Origin: Dactylorhiza incarnata
Lineage: Eukaryota > Streptophyta > Magnoliopsida > Asparagales > Orchidaceae
NCBI GenBank assembly: GCA_033032865.1
Contig: JAWHQI010000504.1
Location: forward strand, 62,001 to 126,000
Reading direction: 5' to 3'
Length of the DNA stretch: 64,000 nt
Position 1 is the stretch's first letter; each line of letters opens with the position of its first letter. A program made the position numbers and the translations under genes. Shown here piece by piece: positions 49,811-63,455 of this stretch. The notes under the pieces were generated by a model. The model was not told where the DNA came from and made no database searches. It saw only the letters and a list, made by a program, of their open reading frames with translations.

Positions 49811-51350
49811 AATGAATGTAGTGCTCCGAGCTCATTCCGAAAAGGTGTTGTGGGCTAAAATCAGACAAACAGATAAAAAGTTATTGATGTTTTAAGGTTG
49901 AGTGTTATTTGGAGCTAAATCTCTCACTTTCGCTACAAACCGCATCTAAAATTCTTTCATTTTGAAACTTATGTGTCATTTGGAGCAAAATCTCGTATTA
50001 CCAGTAGAGCCCACTGTATATCGACCTCTAAACAAGCTTGAATGGGTTAAAATTATTCTCCATTGGATTTAGGGCTCCTATCTCATTCTGAAAAGGTGTC
50101 CTTTGGAGCTAAATTTCGCATTATCGCAGCAACCGGCTATATATCGACAACTAAATGAATTGGAATGGGTAAAACTTGCGCTCCAATGAATGTAGTGCTC
50201 CGAGCTCATTCCTAAAAGGTGTTGTGGGGGTAAAATCGGACAACCGTATCAAAAGTTAATGCTATTTAAAGTTTAAGTGTCATTTGGAGCTAAATCTCTC
50301 ACTTTCGCTACAAACCGCATCTAAAATTCTTTCATTTTGAAATTTATGTGTCATTTGGAGCAAACTCTCACATTACCAGTAGAATACACTGTATATTGAC
50401 CTCTAAACGAGCTTGAATGGGTTAAAATTGTTCTCCATTGGATTTAGGGCTCCTATCTCATTCTGAAAAGGTGTCCTTTGGAGCTAAATTTTGCACAATC
50501 GCTGCAACCGGCTATATATCGACAACTAAATGAACTGGAATGGGTAAAACTTGTGCTCCAATGAATGTAGTGCTCCGAGCTCATTCCGAAAAGGTGTTGT
50601 GGGGTAAAATCAGACAACCGGATCAAAAGTTATTGCTGTTTAAAGTTTAAGTGTCATTTGGAGCTAAATCTCTCACTTTCGCTACAAACCGTATCTAAAA
50701 TTCTTTTATTTTGAAATTTATGTTTCTTTTGGAGCAAAATCTCGCATTACCCGTAGAACCCACTGTATATCGACCTCTAAACGAGCTTGAATGAGTTAAT
50801 ATTGTTCTCCATTGGATTTAGGGCTCCTATCTCATTTTGAAAAGGTGTCCTTTGGAGCTAAATTTCGCATTACCGCTGCAACCGGTTATATATCGACAAC
50901 TAAATGAACTGGAATGGGTAAAACTTGTACTCTAAGGAATATAGTGCTCCGAGCTCATTCCGAAAAGGTGTTGTGGGGTAAAATCAGACAACCAGATCAA
51001 AAGTTATTGATGTTTAAAGTTTAAGTGTCATTTGGATCTAAATCTCTCACTTTCGCTACAAACCTCTTCTAAAATTCTTTCATTTTAAAATTTATTTGTC
51101 ATTTGGAGCAAAATCTCGCATTACCAGTAGAACCCACTGTATATCAACCTCTAAATGAGCTTGAATGGGTTAAAATTGTTCTCCATTGGATTTAGGGCTC
51201 CTATCTCATTCTGAAAAAGTGTCCTTTGCTGCTAAATTTTGCATTACCGCTGCAATCAGCTATATTTCGACAACTAAGTGAACTGGAATTGGTAAAACTT
51301 GTTCTCCAATGAATTTAGTGCTCCGAGATCATTCCTAAAAGGTGTCGTGG
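49275..51350. repeat. Segmental duplication C, copy 1 (~2.1 kb)
   Basis: Matches 56455-58530 at an offset of about 7180 bp. Shared rare variants include GGTTGAGTGTTATTTGG, TTTTGCACAATCGCTG, CCTTTGCTGC and CTATATTTCGAC. It begins at module M11. Confidence 0.75.
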
Positions 51351-51469
51351 GGTAAAGTCAGACAACCGGATCAAAAGTTATTGTTGTTTAAAGTTTAAGT
51401 GTCATTTGGAGCTAAATCTCTCACTTTCGCTACAAACCGCATCTAAAATTCTTTCGTTTTGAAATTTAT

Positions 51470-54465
51470 GTGTCATTTGGAGCAAAATCTCACATTACCA
51501 GTAGAATCCACTGTATATTGACCTCTAAACGAGCTTGAATGGGGTAAAATTGTTCTCCATTGGATTTAGGGCTCGTATCTCATTCTGAAAAGGTCTCCTT
51601 TGGAGCTAAATTTTGCATTACCGCTGCAACTGGCTATATATCGACAACTAAATGAACTGGACTGGGTAAGACTTGTGCTCCAATGAATGCAGTGCTCTGA
51701 GCTCATTCCGAAAAGGTGTTGTGGGGTAAAATCAGACAACCGGATCAAAAGTTATTGCTGTTTAAAGTTTAAGTGTCATTTGGAGCTAAATCTCTCACTT
51801 TCGCTACAAACCGCATCTAAAATTCTTAATTTTGAAATTTATGTGTCATTTGGAGCAAAATCTCGCATTACTAGTAGAACCCACTGTATATTGACCTCTA
51901 AACGAGCTTGAATGGGTTAAAATTGTTCTCCATTAGATTTAGGGCTCCAATCTCATTTTGATAAAGTGTCCTTTGGAGCTAAATTTCGCATTACCGCTGC
52001 AATCGGTTATATATCGACAACTAAATGAATTGGAATGGGTAAAACTTGTACTCCAAGGAATGTAGTGCTCTGAGCTCATTCTGAAAAGGTGTTGGGGGGT
52101 AAAATCAGACAACCAGATCAAAAGTTATTGCTGTTTAAAGTTTAAGTGACATTTGGAGCTAAATCTCTCACTTTCACTACAAACCACATCTAAAATTCTT
52201 TCATTTTGAAATTTATGTGTCATTTGGAAAAAAATCTCGCATTACCAGTAGAACCCACTGTATATCGACCTTTAAACGAGCTTGAATGGGTTAAAATTGT
52301 TCTCCATTGGATTTAGGGCTCTTATCTCATTTTGAAAAGGTGTCCTTTGGAGCTAAATTTCGCATTACCGCTGCAACCGGCTATATATCGACAACTAAAT
52401 TAACTGGAATGGGTAAAACTTTGCCCCAATGAATGTAGTGCTCCAAGCTCATTCCGAAAAGGTGTTGTGGGGTAAAATCAGACAACCGGAGCAAAAGTTA
52501 TTGCTGTTTAAAGTTTAAGGGTCATTTAGAGCTAAATCTCTCACTTTCGCTACAAACCGCATCTAAAATTCTTTCATTTTGAAATTTATGTGTCATTTGG
52601 AGCAAAATCTCACATTACTAGTAGAATCCACTGTATATTGACCTCTAAACGAGCTTGAATGATTTAAAATTGTTCTCCATTGGATTTCGGGCACCTATCT
52701 CATTCGGAAAAGGTGTCCTTTGGAGCTAAATTTTGCATTACGCTGCAACTGGCTATGTATCGACAACTAAATGAACTGGACTGGGTAAAACTTGTGCTCC
52801 AATGAATGTAGTGCTCCGAGCTCATTCCGAAAAGTTATTGTGGGGTAAAATCAGACAACAGGATCAAAAGTTATTGTTGTTTAAAGTTTAAGTGTCATTT
52901 GGAGCTAAATCTCTCACTTTCGCTACAAACCGCATCTAAAATTCTTTCGTTTTGAAATTTATGTGTCATTTGGAGCAACATCTCACATTACCAGTAGAAT
53001 CCACTGTATATTGACCTCTAAACGAGCTTGAATGGGGTAAAATTGTTCTCCATTGGATTTAGGGCTCTTATCTCATTCTGAAAAGGTCTCCTTTGGAGCT
53101 AAATTTTGCATTACCGCTGCAACTGGCTATATATCGACAACTAAATGAACTAGACTGGGTAAGACTTGTGCTCCAATGAATGCAGTGCTCCGAGCTCATT
53201 CCGAAAAGGTGTTGTGGGGTAAAATCAGACAACCGGATCAAAAGTTATTGCTGTTTAAAGTTTAAGTGTCATTTGGAGCTAAATCTCTCACTTTCGCTAC
53301 AAACCGCATCTAAAATTCTTAATTTTGAAATTTATGTGTCATTTGGAGCAAAATCTCGCATTACTAGTAGAACCCACTGTATATCGACCTCTAAACGAGC
53401 TTGAATGGGTTAAAATTGTTCTCCATTGGATTTAGGGCTCCAATCTCATTTTGATAAAGTGTCCTTTGGAGCTAAATTTCGCATTACCGCTGCAATCGGT
53501 TATATATCGACAACTAAATGAATTGGAATGGGTAAAACTTGTACTCCAAGGAATGTAGTGCTCTGAGCTCATTCTGAAAAGGTGTTGGGGGGTAAAATCA
53601 GACAACCAGATCAAAAGTTATTGCTGTTTAAAGTTTAAGTGACATTTGGAGCTAAATCTCTCACTTTCACTACAAACCACATCTAAAATTCTTTCATTTT
53701 GAAATTTATGTGTCATTTGGAAAAAAATCTCGCATTACCAGTAGAACCCACTGTATATCGACCTTTAAACGAGCTTGAATGGGTTAAAATTGTTCTCCAT
53801 TGGATTTAGGGCTCTTATCTCATTTTGAAAAGGTGTCCTTTGGAGCTAAATTTCGCATTACCGCTGCAACCGGCTATATATCGACAACTAAATTAACTGG
53901 AATGGGTAAAACTTTGCCCCAATGAATGTAGTGCTCCAAGCTCATTCCGAAAAGGTGTTGTGGGGTAAAATCAGACAACCGGAGCAAAAGTTATTGCTGT
54001 TTAAAGTTTAAGGGTCATTTAGAGCTAAATCTCTCACTTTCGCTACAAACCGCATCTAAAATTCTTTCATTTTGAAATTTATGTGTCATTTGGAGCAAAA
54101 TCTCACATTACTAGTAGAATCCACTGTATATTGACCTCTAAACGAGCTTGAATGATTTAAAATTGTTCTCCATTGGATTTCGGGCACCTATCTCATTCGG
54201 AAAAGGTGTCCTTTGGAGCTAAATTTTGCATTACGCTGCAACTGGCTATGTATCGACAACTAAATGAACTGGACTGGGTAAAACTTGTGCTCCAATGAAT
54301 GTAGTGCTCCGAGCTCATTCCGAAAAGTTATTGTGGGGTAAAATCAGACAACAGGATCAAAAGTTATTGTTGTTTAAAGTTTAAGTGTCATTTGGAGCTA
54401 AATCTCTCACTTTCGCTACAAACCGCATCTAAAATTCTTTCGTTTTGAAATTTATGTGTCATTTG
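51470..54465. repeat. Near-identical 1493-bp tandem duplication (four composite units)
   Basis: 51470-52965 and 52966-54465 align at a constant offset of 1493 bp, with only a handful of differences seen (for example GCTCGTATC versus GCTCTTATC, and CATTAGATT versus CATTGGATT). Unusual words such as GTGACATTTGG, CATTCGGAAAAGG and GGCTATGTATCG are shared. This is the youngest-looking duplication in the array. Confidence 0.85.
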
Positions 54466-54918
54466 GAGCAACATCTCACATTACCAGTAGAATCCACTGT
54501 ATATTGACCTCTAAACGAGCTTGAATGGGGTAAAATTGTTCTCCATTGGATTTAGGGCTCTTATCTCATTCTGAAAAGGTGTCCTTTGGTGCTAAATTTT
54601 GCATTACCGCTGCAATCGGCTATATATCGACAACTAAATGAACTGGAATGGGTAAAACTTGTGCTCCAATGAATGTAGTGCTCAGAGACAATTCCGAAAA
54701 GGTGTTGTGGGGTAAAGTCAGACAACCGGATCAAAAGTTATTGTTGTTTAAAGTTTGAGTGTCATTTGGAGCTAAATCTCTCACTTTCGCTACAAACCGC
54801 ATCTAAAATTCTTTCATTTTGTAATTTATGGGTCATTTGGAGCAAAATCTCGCATTATCAGTAGAACCCACTGTATATCGACCTCTAAACGAGCTTGAAT
54901 GGGTTAAAATTTTTCTCC

Positions 54919-55454
54919 ATTGGATTTAGGGCTCCTATCTCATTATGAAAAGGTATTGTGGGTGAAAATCTGACAACCGGGTCAAAAGTTACGGATGTTT
55001 GAAGTTTAGGTCTCCTTTCGAGCTAAATACCTTATTACCAACCTTGCTGTATATTGACCACTAAACAAATTAGAATGGGTAAAAATTGTTCTCCATTGGA
55101 TATAGGGCTCCGAGCTCATTCCAAAAGGGTTTTGTTCGCAAAAATCGGACAACCAGATCAAAAGTTATGGATGTTATAGTTTATGTGTCAAGAGGAGCAA
55201 AATCCCTTATTACCATTGCAACCGGCTGTATATTGACCTCTAAAATGAGCTGGAATGGTTTAAAATTGTGCTCCATTGGATGTATGCCTCCGAGCATATT
55301 CCGTAAAGGTGTTGTGGGCAATAATAAAACATACAAATCAAAAGTTATGGCTGTTAGAAGTTTAGGTGTAATTTGGAGCTAAATTTCGCATTACCGCTGC
55401 AACCGGCTATATATCGACAACTAAATAAACTGGAATGGGTAAATCTTGTGCTCC
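54919..55454. repeat. Module M12: three full-length satellite monomers
   Basis: Lies 5644 bp from M11, the same spacing class (13 composite units plus 251 bp) as M2 to M3. The reading across its second and third monomers is nearly identical to M11 and M13. Confidence 0.85.
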
Positions 55455-56454
55455 AATGAATGTAGTGCTCCGAGCTCATTCCGAAAAGGTGTTGTGGGGG
55501 TAAAATCGGACAACCGTATCAAAAGTTAATGCTGTTTAAAGTTTAAGTGTTATTTGGAGCTAAATCTCTCACTTTCGCTACAAACCGCATCTAAAATTCT
55601 TTCATTTTGAAATTTATGTATCATTTGGAGCAAAATTTCACATTACAAGTATAATACACTGTATATTGACATCTAAACGAGCTTGAATGGGTTAAAATTG
55701 TTCTCCATTGGATTTAGGGCTCCTATCTCATTCTGAAAAGGTGTCCTTTGGAGCTAAATTTTGCACAATCGCTGCAACCGGCTATATATCGACAACTAAA
55801 TGAACTGGAATGGGTAAAACTTGTGCTCCAATGAATGTAGTGCTCCGAGCTCATTCCGAAAAGGTATTGTGGGGTAAAATCAGACAACCGGATCAGAAGT
55901 TATTGCAGTTTAAAGTTTAAGTGTCATTTGGAGCTAAATCTCTCACTTTCGCTACAAATCGCATCTAAAATTCCTTCATTTTGAAATTTATATGACATTT
56001 GGAGAAAAATCTCGCATTACCAGTAGAACCCACTGTATATCGACCTCTAAACGAGCTTGAATGATTTAAAATTGTTCTCCATTGGATTTAGGGCTCCTAT
56101 CTCATTCTGAAAAGGTGTTCTTTGGAGCTAAATTTCACATTATCGCTGCAACCGGTTATATATCGACAACTAAATGAACTGGAATGGGTAAAACTTGTGC
56201 TCCAAGGAATGTAGTGCTCCGAGATCATTCCGAAAAGGTGTTGTGGGGTAAAGTCAGACAACCGGATCAAAAGTTATTGTTGTTTAAAGTTTGAGTGTCA
56301 TTTGGAGCTAAATCTCTCACTTTCGCTACAAACCGCATCTAAAATTCTTTCATTTTGAAATTTATGTGTCATTTGGAGCAAAATCTCGCATTATCAGTAG
56401 AACCCACTGTATATCGACCTCTAAACGAGCTTGAATGGGTTAAAATTGTTCTCC

Positions 56455-56990
56455 ATTGGATTTAGGGCTCCTATCTCATTATGAAAAGGTATTGTGGGTG
56501 AAAATCTGACAACCGGGTCAAAAGTTACGGATGTTTGAAGTTTATGTCTCCTTTCGAGCTAAATACCTTATTACCAACCTTGCTGTATATTGACCACTAA
56601 ACAAATTAGAATGGGTAAAAATTGTTCTCCATTGGATATAGGGCTCCGAGCTCATTCCAAAAAGGTTTTGTTCGCAAAAATCGGACAACCAGATCAAAAG
56701 TTATGGATGTTATAGTTTATGTGTCAAGAGGAGCAAAATCCCTTATTACCATTGCAACCGGCTGTATATTGACCTCTAAAATGAGCTGGAATGGTTTAAA
56801 ATTGTGCTCCATTGGATGTATGCCTCCGAGCATATTCCGTAAAGGTGTTGTGGGCAATAATAAAACATACAAATCAAAAGTTATGGCTGTTAGAAGTTTA
56901 GGTGTAATTTGGAGCTAAATTTCGCATTACCGCTGCAACCGGCTATATATCGACAACTAAATGAACTAGAATGGGTAAATCTTGTGCTCC
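56455..56990. repeat. Module M13: three full-length satellite monomers
   Basis: Only 1536 bp from M12, with two composite units plus a 251-bp part between them, the shortest spacing seen. It heads a segment paralogous to the one that starts at M11. Confidence 0.85.
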
Positions 56991-58530
56991 AATGAATGTA
57001 GTACTCCGAGCTCATTCCGAAAAGGTGTTGTGGGGTAAAATTAGACAACCAGATAAAAAGTTATTGATGTTTAAAGGTTGAGTGTTATTTGGAGCTAAAT
57101 CTCTCACTTTCGCTACAAACCGTATCTAAAATTCTTTCATTTTGAAACTTATGTGTCATTTGGAGCAAAATCTCGTATTACCAGTAGAACCCACTGTATA
57201 TCGACCTCTAAACGAGCTTGAATGGGTTAAAATTATTCTCCATTGGATTTAGGGCTCCTATCTCATTCTGAAAAGGTGTCCTTTGGAGCTAAATTTAGCA
57301 TTATCGCTGCAACCGGCTATATATCGACAACTAAATGAACTGGAATGGGTAAAACTTGTGCTCCAATGAATGTAGTGCTCCGAGCTCATTCCTAAAAGGT
57401 GTTGTGGGGGTAAAATCGGACAACCATATCAAAAGTTAATGCTGTTTAAAGTTTAAGTGTTATTTGGAGCTAAATCTCTCACTTTCGCTACTAACCGCAT
57501 CTAAAATTATTTCATTTTGAAATTTATGTGTCATTTGGAGCAAACTCTCACATTACCAGTAGAATACACTGTATATTGACCTCTAAACGAGCTTGAATGG
57601 GTTAAAATTGTTCTCCATTGGATTTAGGGCTCCTATCTCATTCTGAAAAGGTGTCCTTTGGAGCTAAATTTTGCACAATCGCTGCAACCGGCTATATATC
57701 GACAACTAAATGAACTGGAATGGGTAAAACTTGTGCTCCAATGAATGTAGTGCTCCGAGCTCATTCCGAAAAGGTGTTGTGGGGTAAAATCAGACAACCG
57801 GATCAAAAGTATTGTTGTTTAAAGTTTAAGTGTCATTTGGAGCTAAATCTCTCACTTTCGCTACAAACCGTAACTAAAATTCTTTTATTTTGAAATTTAT
57901 GTGTCTTTTGGAGCAAAATCTCGCATTACCGGTAGAACCCACTGTATATCGACCTCTAAATGAGCTTGAATGAGTTAATATTGTTCTCCATTGGATTTAG
58001 GGCTCCTATCTCATTTTGAAAAGGTGTCCTTTGGAGCTAAATTTTGCATTACCGCTGTAACCGGTTATATATCGACAACTAAATGAACTGTAATGGGTAA
58101 AACTTATGCTCTAAGGAATATAGTGCTCCGAGCTCATTCCGAAAAGGTGTTGTGGGGTAAAATCAGACAACCAGATCAAAAGTTATTGATGTTTAAAGTT
58201 TAAGTGTCATTTGGATCTAAATCTCTCACTTTCGCTACAAACCGCATCTAAAATTCTTTCATTTTGAAATTTATTTGTCATTTGGAGCAAAATCTCGCAT
58301 TACCAGTAGAACCCACTGTATATCAACCTCTAAACGGGCTTGAATGGGTTAAAATTGTTCTCCATTGGATTTATGGCTCCTATCTCATTCTGAAAAAGTG
58401 TCCTTTGCTGCTAAATTTTGCATTACCGCTGCAATCAGCTATATTTCGACAACTAAGTGAACTGGAATTGGTAAAACTTGTTCTCTAATGAATTTAGTGC
58501 TCCGAGATCATTCCGAAAAGGTGTTGTCGG
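56455..58530. repeat. Segmental duplication C, copy 2
   Basis: Counterpart of 49275-51350, beginning at module M13. Differences are scattered point changes and a few 1-bp indels. Confidence 0.75.
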
Positions 58531-58737
58531 GTAAAGTCAGACAACTAGATCAAAAGTTATTGTTGTTTAAAGTTTGAGTGTCATTTAGAGCTAAATCTCT
58601 CACTTTCGCTACAAACCGCATCTAAAATTCTTTTATTTTGAAATTAATGTGTCATTTGGAGCAAAATCTCGCATTACCAGTAGAACCCACTGTATATCAA
58701 CCTCTAAATGAGCTTGAATGGGTTAAAATTGTTCTCC

Positions 58738-59273
58738 ATTGGATTTAGGGCTCCTATCTCATTATGAAAAGGTATTGTGGGTGAATATCTGACAACCAGA
58801 TCAAAATTTACGGATGTTTGAAGTTTAGGTCTCCTTTCGAGCTAAATACCTTATTACCAACCCGGCTGTATATTGACCACTAAACAAACTAGAATGGGTA
58901 AAAATTGTTCTCCATTGGATGTAGGGCTCCGAGCTCATTCCAAAAAGGTGTTGTTCACAAAAATCGGAAAACCAGATCAAAAGTTAGGGATGTTACAGTT
59001 TATGTGTCAAGAGGAGCAAAATCCCTCATTACCATTGCAACCGGCTGTATATTGACCTCTAAAATTAGCTGGAATGGTTTAAAATTGTGCTCCTTCGGAT
59101 TTATGCCTCCGAGCATATTCCGTAAAGGTGTTGTGGGCAACAATAAAACATACAAATCAAAAGTTATGGCTGTTAGGAGTTTAGGTGTAATTTGGAGCTA
59201 AATTTCGCATTACCGCTGCAACCGGCTATATATCGACAACAAAATGAACCGGAATGGGTCAATCTTGTGCTCT
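58738..59273. repeat. Module M14: three full-length satellite monomers
   Basis: Carries GGATGTAGGGCTCC and GGGCAACAATAAAAC, so it belongs with the left-hand modules rather than with its neighbours M13 and M15. Four composite units plus a 251-bp part separate it from M13. Confidence 0.85.
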
Positions 59274-61281
59274 AATGAATGTAGTGCTCCGAGCTCGTTC
59301 CGAAAAGGTGTTGTGGGGTAAAATCAGACAACCAGATCAAATGTTATTGCTGTATAAAGTTTGAGTGTCATTTGGAGCTAAACCTCTCACTTTCGCTACA
59401 AAACGCATCTAAAATTCTTTCATTTTGAAACTTATTTGTCATTTGGAGCAAAATCTCGCATTACTAGTAGAACCCACTGTATATCGACCTCTAATTGAGC
59501 TTGAATGGGTTAAAATTGTACTCCATTGGATTTAGGGCTCCTATCTCATTCTGAAAAGGTGTCCTTTGGAGCTAAATTTCGCATTACCTTTGCAACCGGC
59601 TATATATCGAGAACTAAATGAACTGGAATGGGTTAAACTTGTGCTCCAATGAATGTAGTGCTCCAAGCTCATCCGAAAAGGTGTTGTGGGGGTAAAATCA
59701 GACAACCGGATCAAAAGTTATTATTGTTTAAAGTTTGTGACATTTGGAGCAAAATCTCTCACTTTTACTACAAACCGCATCTAAAATTCTTTCATTTTGA
59801 AATTTATGTGTCATTTGGAAAAAAATCTCACATTACCAGTAGAACCCACTGTATATCAACCTTTAAACGAGCTTGAATGGGTTAAAATTGTTCTCCCTTG
59901 GATTTAGGGCTCTTATCTCATTCTGAAAAAGTGTCCTTTGGAGCTAAATTTCGCATTACCGCTGCAACCGGCTATATATCGACAACTAAATTAACTGGAA
60001 TGGGTAAAACTTGTGCCCCAATAAATGTAGTGCTCCAAGCTCATTCCGAAAAGGTGTTGTGGGGTAAAATCAGACAACCGGATCAAAAGTTATTGCTGTT
60101 TAAAGTTTAAGGGTCATTTAGAGCTAAATCTCTCACTTTCGCTACAAACCGCATCTAAAATTCTTTCATTTTGAAATTTATGTGTCATTTGGAACAAAAT
60201 CTCACATTACCAGTAGAATCCACTGTATATTGACCTCTAAACGAGCTTGAATGGGTTAAAATTGTTCTGCATTGGATTTCAGGCTCCTATCTCATTCTGA
60301 AAAGGTGTCCTTTGGAGCTAAATTTTGCATTACGCTGCAACTGGCTATATATCGACAACTAAATGAACTGGACTGGGTAAAACTTGTGCTCCAATGAATG
60401 TAGTGCTCCGAGCTCATTCCGAAAAGGTGTTGTGGTGTAAAATCAGACAACATGATCAAAAGTTATTGCTGTTTACAGTTTAAGTGTCATTTGGAGCTAA
60501 ATCTCTCACTTTCGCTACAAACCGCATCTAAAATTCTTTTATTTTGAAATTTATGTGTCATTTGGAGCAAAATCTCGCATTACCAGTAGAACCCACTGTA
60601 TATCGACCTCTAAACGAGCTTGAATGGGTTAAAATAGTTCTCCATTGGATTTAGGGCTCCTATCTCATTCTGAAAAGGTGTCCTTTGGAGCTAAATTTTG
60701 CATTACCACAACAACCAGTTATATATCGACAACTAAATGAACTGGAATGGGTAAAACTTGTGCTCAAAGGAATGTAGTGCTCCGAGCTCATTCTAAAAAG
60801 GTGTTGTGGGGTAAAATCAGACAACCGGATCAAAAGTTATTGCTGTTTAAAGTTTAAGTGTCATTTGGATCTAAATCTCTCACTTTCGCTACAAACCGCA
60901 TCTAAAATTCTTTCATTTTGAAATTTATGTGTCATTTGGACCTAAATCTTACATTATTAGTAGAATGCACTGTATATCGACCTCTAAACGAGCTTGAATT
61001 TGTTAAAATTGTTCTCCATTGGATTTAGGGCTCCTATCTCATTCTGAAAAGGTGTCCTTTGGAGCTAAATTTCGCATTATCGATGCAACCGGCTATATAT
61101 CGACAACTAAATGAACTGGACTGGGTAAAAATTGTACTCCAATGAATGTAGTGCTCTGAGCTCATTCCGAAAAGGTATTGTGGGGTAAAATTAGACAACC
61201 GGATCAAAAGTTATTGTTGTTTAAAGTTTAAGTGTCATTTGGAGCTAAATCTCTCACTTTCGCTACAAACCGCATCTAAAA

Positions 61282-63455
61282 TTCTTTCATTTTGAAATTT
61301 ATGTGTCATTTGGAGCAAAATCTCACATTACCAGTAGAATCCACTGTATATTGGCCTCTAAACGAGCTTGAATGGGGTAAAATTATTCTAAATTGGATTT
61401 AGGGCTCTTATCTCATTCTGAAAAGGTCTCCTTTGGAGCTAAATTTTGCATTACCGCTGCAACTGGTTATATCTCGACAACTAAATGAACTGGACTGGGT
61501 AAGACTTGTGCTCCAATGAATGTAGTGCTCCGAGCTCATTCCGAAAAGGTGTTGTGGGGGTAAAATCAGACAACCGGATCAAAAGTTATTGCTGTTTAAA
61601 GTTTAAGTGTCATTTGGAGTTAAATCTCTCACTTTCGCTACAAACCGCATCTAAAATTCTTTTATTTTGAAATTTATGTGTCATTTGGAGCAAAATCTCC
61701 AATTACTAGTAGAACCCACTGTATATCGACCTCTAAACAAGCTTGAATGGGTTAAAATTGTTCTCCATTGGATTTAGGGCTCCAATCTCATTCTGAAAAA
61801 GTGTCCTTTGGAGCTAAATTTCGCATTACCGCTGCAATCAGTTATATATCGACAACTAAATGAATTGGAATGGGTAAAACTTGTACTCCAAGGAATGTAG
61901 TGCTCCGAGCTTATTCTGAAAAGGTATTGTGGGGTAAAATCAGACAACCAGATCAAAAGTTATTGTTGTTTAAAGTTAAGTGTCATTTGGAGCTAAATCT
62001 CTCACTTTCGCTACGAACCGCATATAAAATTCTTTCATTTTGAAATTAATGTGTCATTTGGACCTAAATCTTACATTACTAGTAGAACGCACTGTATAGC
62101 GACCTCTAAACGAGCTTGAATTTGTTAATATTGTTCTCCATTGGATTTAGGGCTCCTATCTTATTTTGAAAAGGTGTCCTTTGGAGCTAAATTTCGTATT
62201 ACCGCTGCAACCGGCTATATATCGACAACTAAATGAACTGGACTGGGTAAAAATTGTGCTCCAATGTATGTAGTGCTCCGAGCCCGTTCTGAAAAGGTGT
62301 TGTGGGGTAAAATCAGACAACCGGATCAGAAATTATTGCAGTTTAAAGTTTAAGTGTCATTTGGAGCTAAATCTCTCACTTTCGCTACAAACCGCATCTA
62401 AAATTCTTTCATTTTGAAATTTATGTGTCATTTGGAGAAAAATCTCGCATTACCAGTAGAATGCACTGTATATCGACCTCTAAGCGAGCCTGAATGGGTT
62501 AAAATTGTTCTCCATTGGATTTAGGGCTCCTATCTCATTCTGAAAATGTGTCCTTTGGTGCTAAATTTTGCATTACCGCTGCAATCGGCTATATATCGAC
62601 AACTAAATGAACTGGAATGGGTAAAACTTGTGCTCCAATGAATGTAGTGCTCCGAGATCATTTCGAAAAGGTGTTGTGGGGGTAAAGTCAGACAACCAAA
62701 TCAAAAGTTATTGTTGTTTAAAGTTTGAGTGTCATTTGGAGCTAAATCTCTCACTTTCGCTACAAACCGCATCTAAAATTCTTTCATTTTGAAATTTATG
62801 TGTCATTTGGAGCAAAATCTAGCATTATCAGTAGAACCCACTGTATATCGACCTCTAAACGAGCTTGAATGGGTTAAAATTGTTCTCCATTGGATTTAGG
62901 GCTCCTATCTCATTATGAAAAGGTATTGTGGGTGAAAATCTGACAACCGGGTCAAAAGTTACGGATGTTTGAAGTTTAGGTCTCCTTTCGAGCTAAATAC
63001 CTTATTACCAACCTTGCTGTATATTGACCACTAAACAAATTAGAATGGGTAAAAATTGTTCTCCATTGGATATAGGGCTCCGAGCTCATTCCAAAAAGGT
63101 TTTGTTCGCAAAAATCGGACAACCAGATCAAAAGTTATGGATGTATAGTTTATGTGTCAAGAGGAGCAAAATCCCTTATTACCATTGCAACCGGCTGTAT
63201 ATTGACCTCTAAAATGAGCTGGAATGGTTTAAAATTGTGCTCCATTGTATGTATGCCTCCGAGCATATTCCGTAAAGGTGTTGTGGGCAATAATAAAACA
63301 TACAAATCAAAAGTTATGGCTGTTAGAAGTTTAGGTGTAATTTGGAGCTAAATTTCGCATTACCGCTGCAACCGGCTATATATCGACAACTAAATGAACC
63401 GGAATGGGTAAATCTTGTGCTCCAATGAATGTAGTGCTCCGAGCTCATTCCGAAA
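61282..63455. repeat. Paralogue of the retrotransposon target region, without the element
   Basis: Matches 38600-39534 joined to 48605-49840. From GAGCAAAATC to the insertion point is 903 bp in both (38631 to 39534; 61313 to 62216). From there to the next module is 670 and 672 bp. Shared private variants flank the point: TGTATAGCGACC and CTCCTATCTTATT on the left, GAGCCC and TTATTGCAGTTT on the right. The pre-insertion word CGGCT stands once, at 62212-62216. Confidence 0.85.
62889..63423. repeat. Module M15: three full-length satellite monomers
   Basis: M11-like module, 672 bp downstream of the uninterrupted paralogue of the retrotransposon target site. M11 lies 670 bp downstream of the real insertion, so the two regions are paralogous. 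Confidence 0.85.

Noticed and set aside
2450..63351. Recurrent 60-98-codon open frames in the satellite (for example at 7348, 24199, 31009, 49442, 55086, 56622)
   Set aside because: They follow the repeat phase, overlap in two frames, have many broken copies and no domain. They reflect a stop-poor phase of the monomer modules, not genes.
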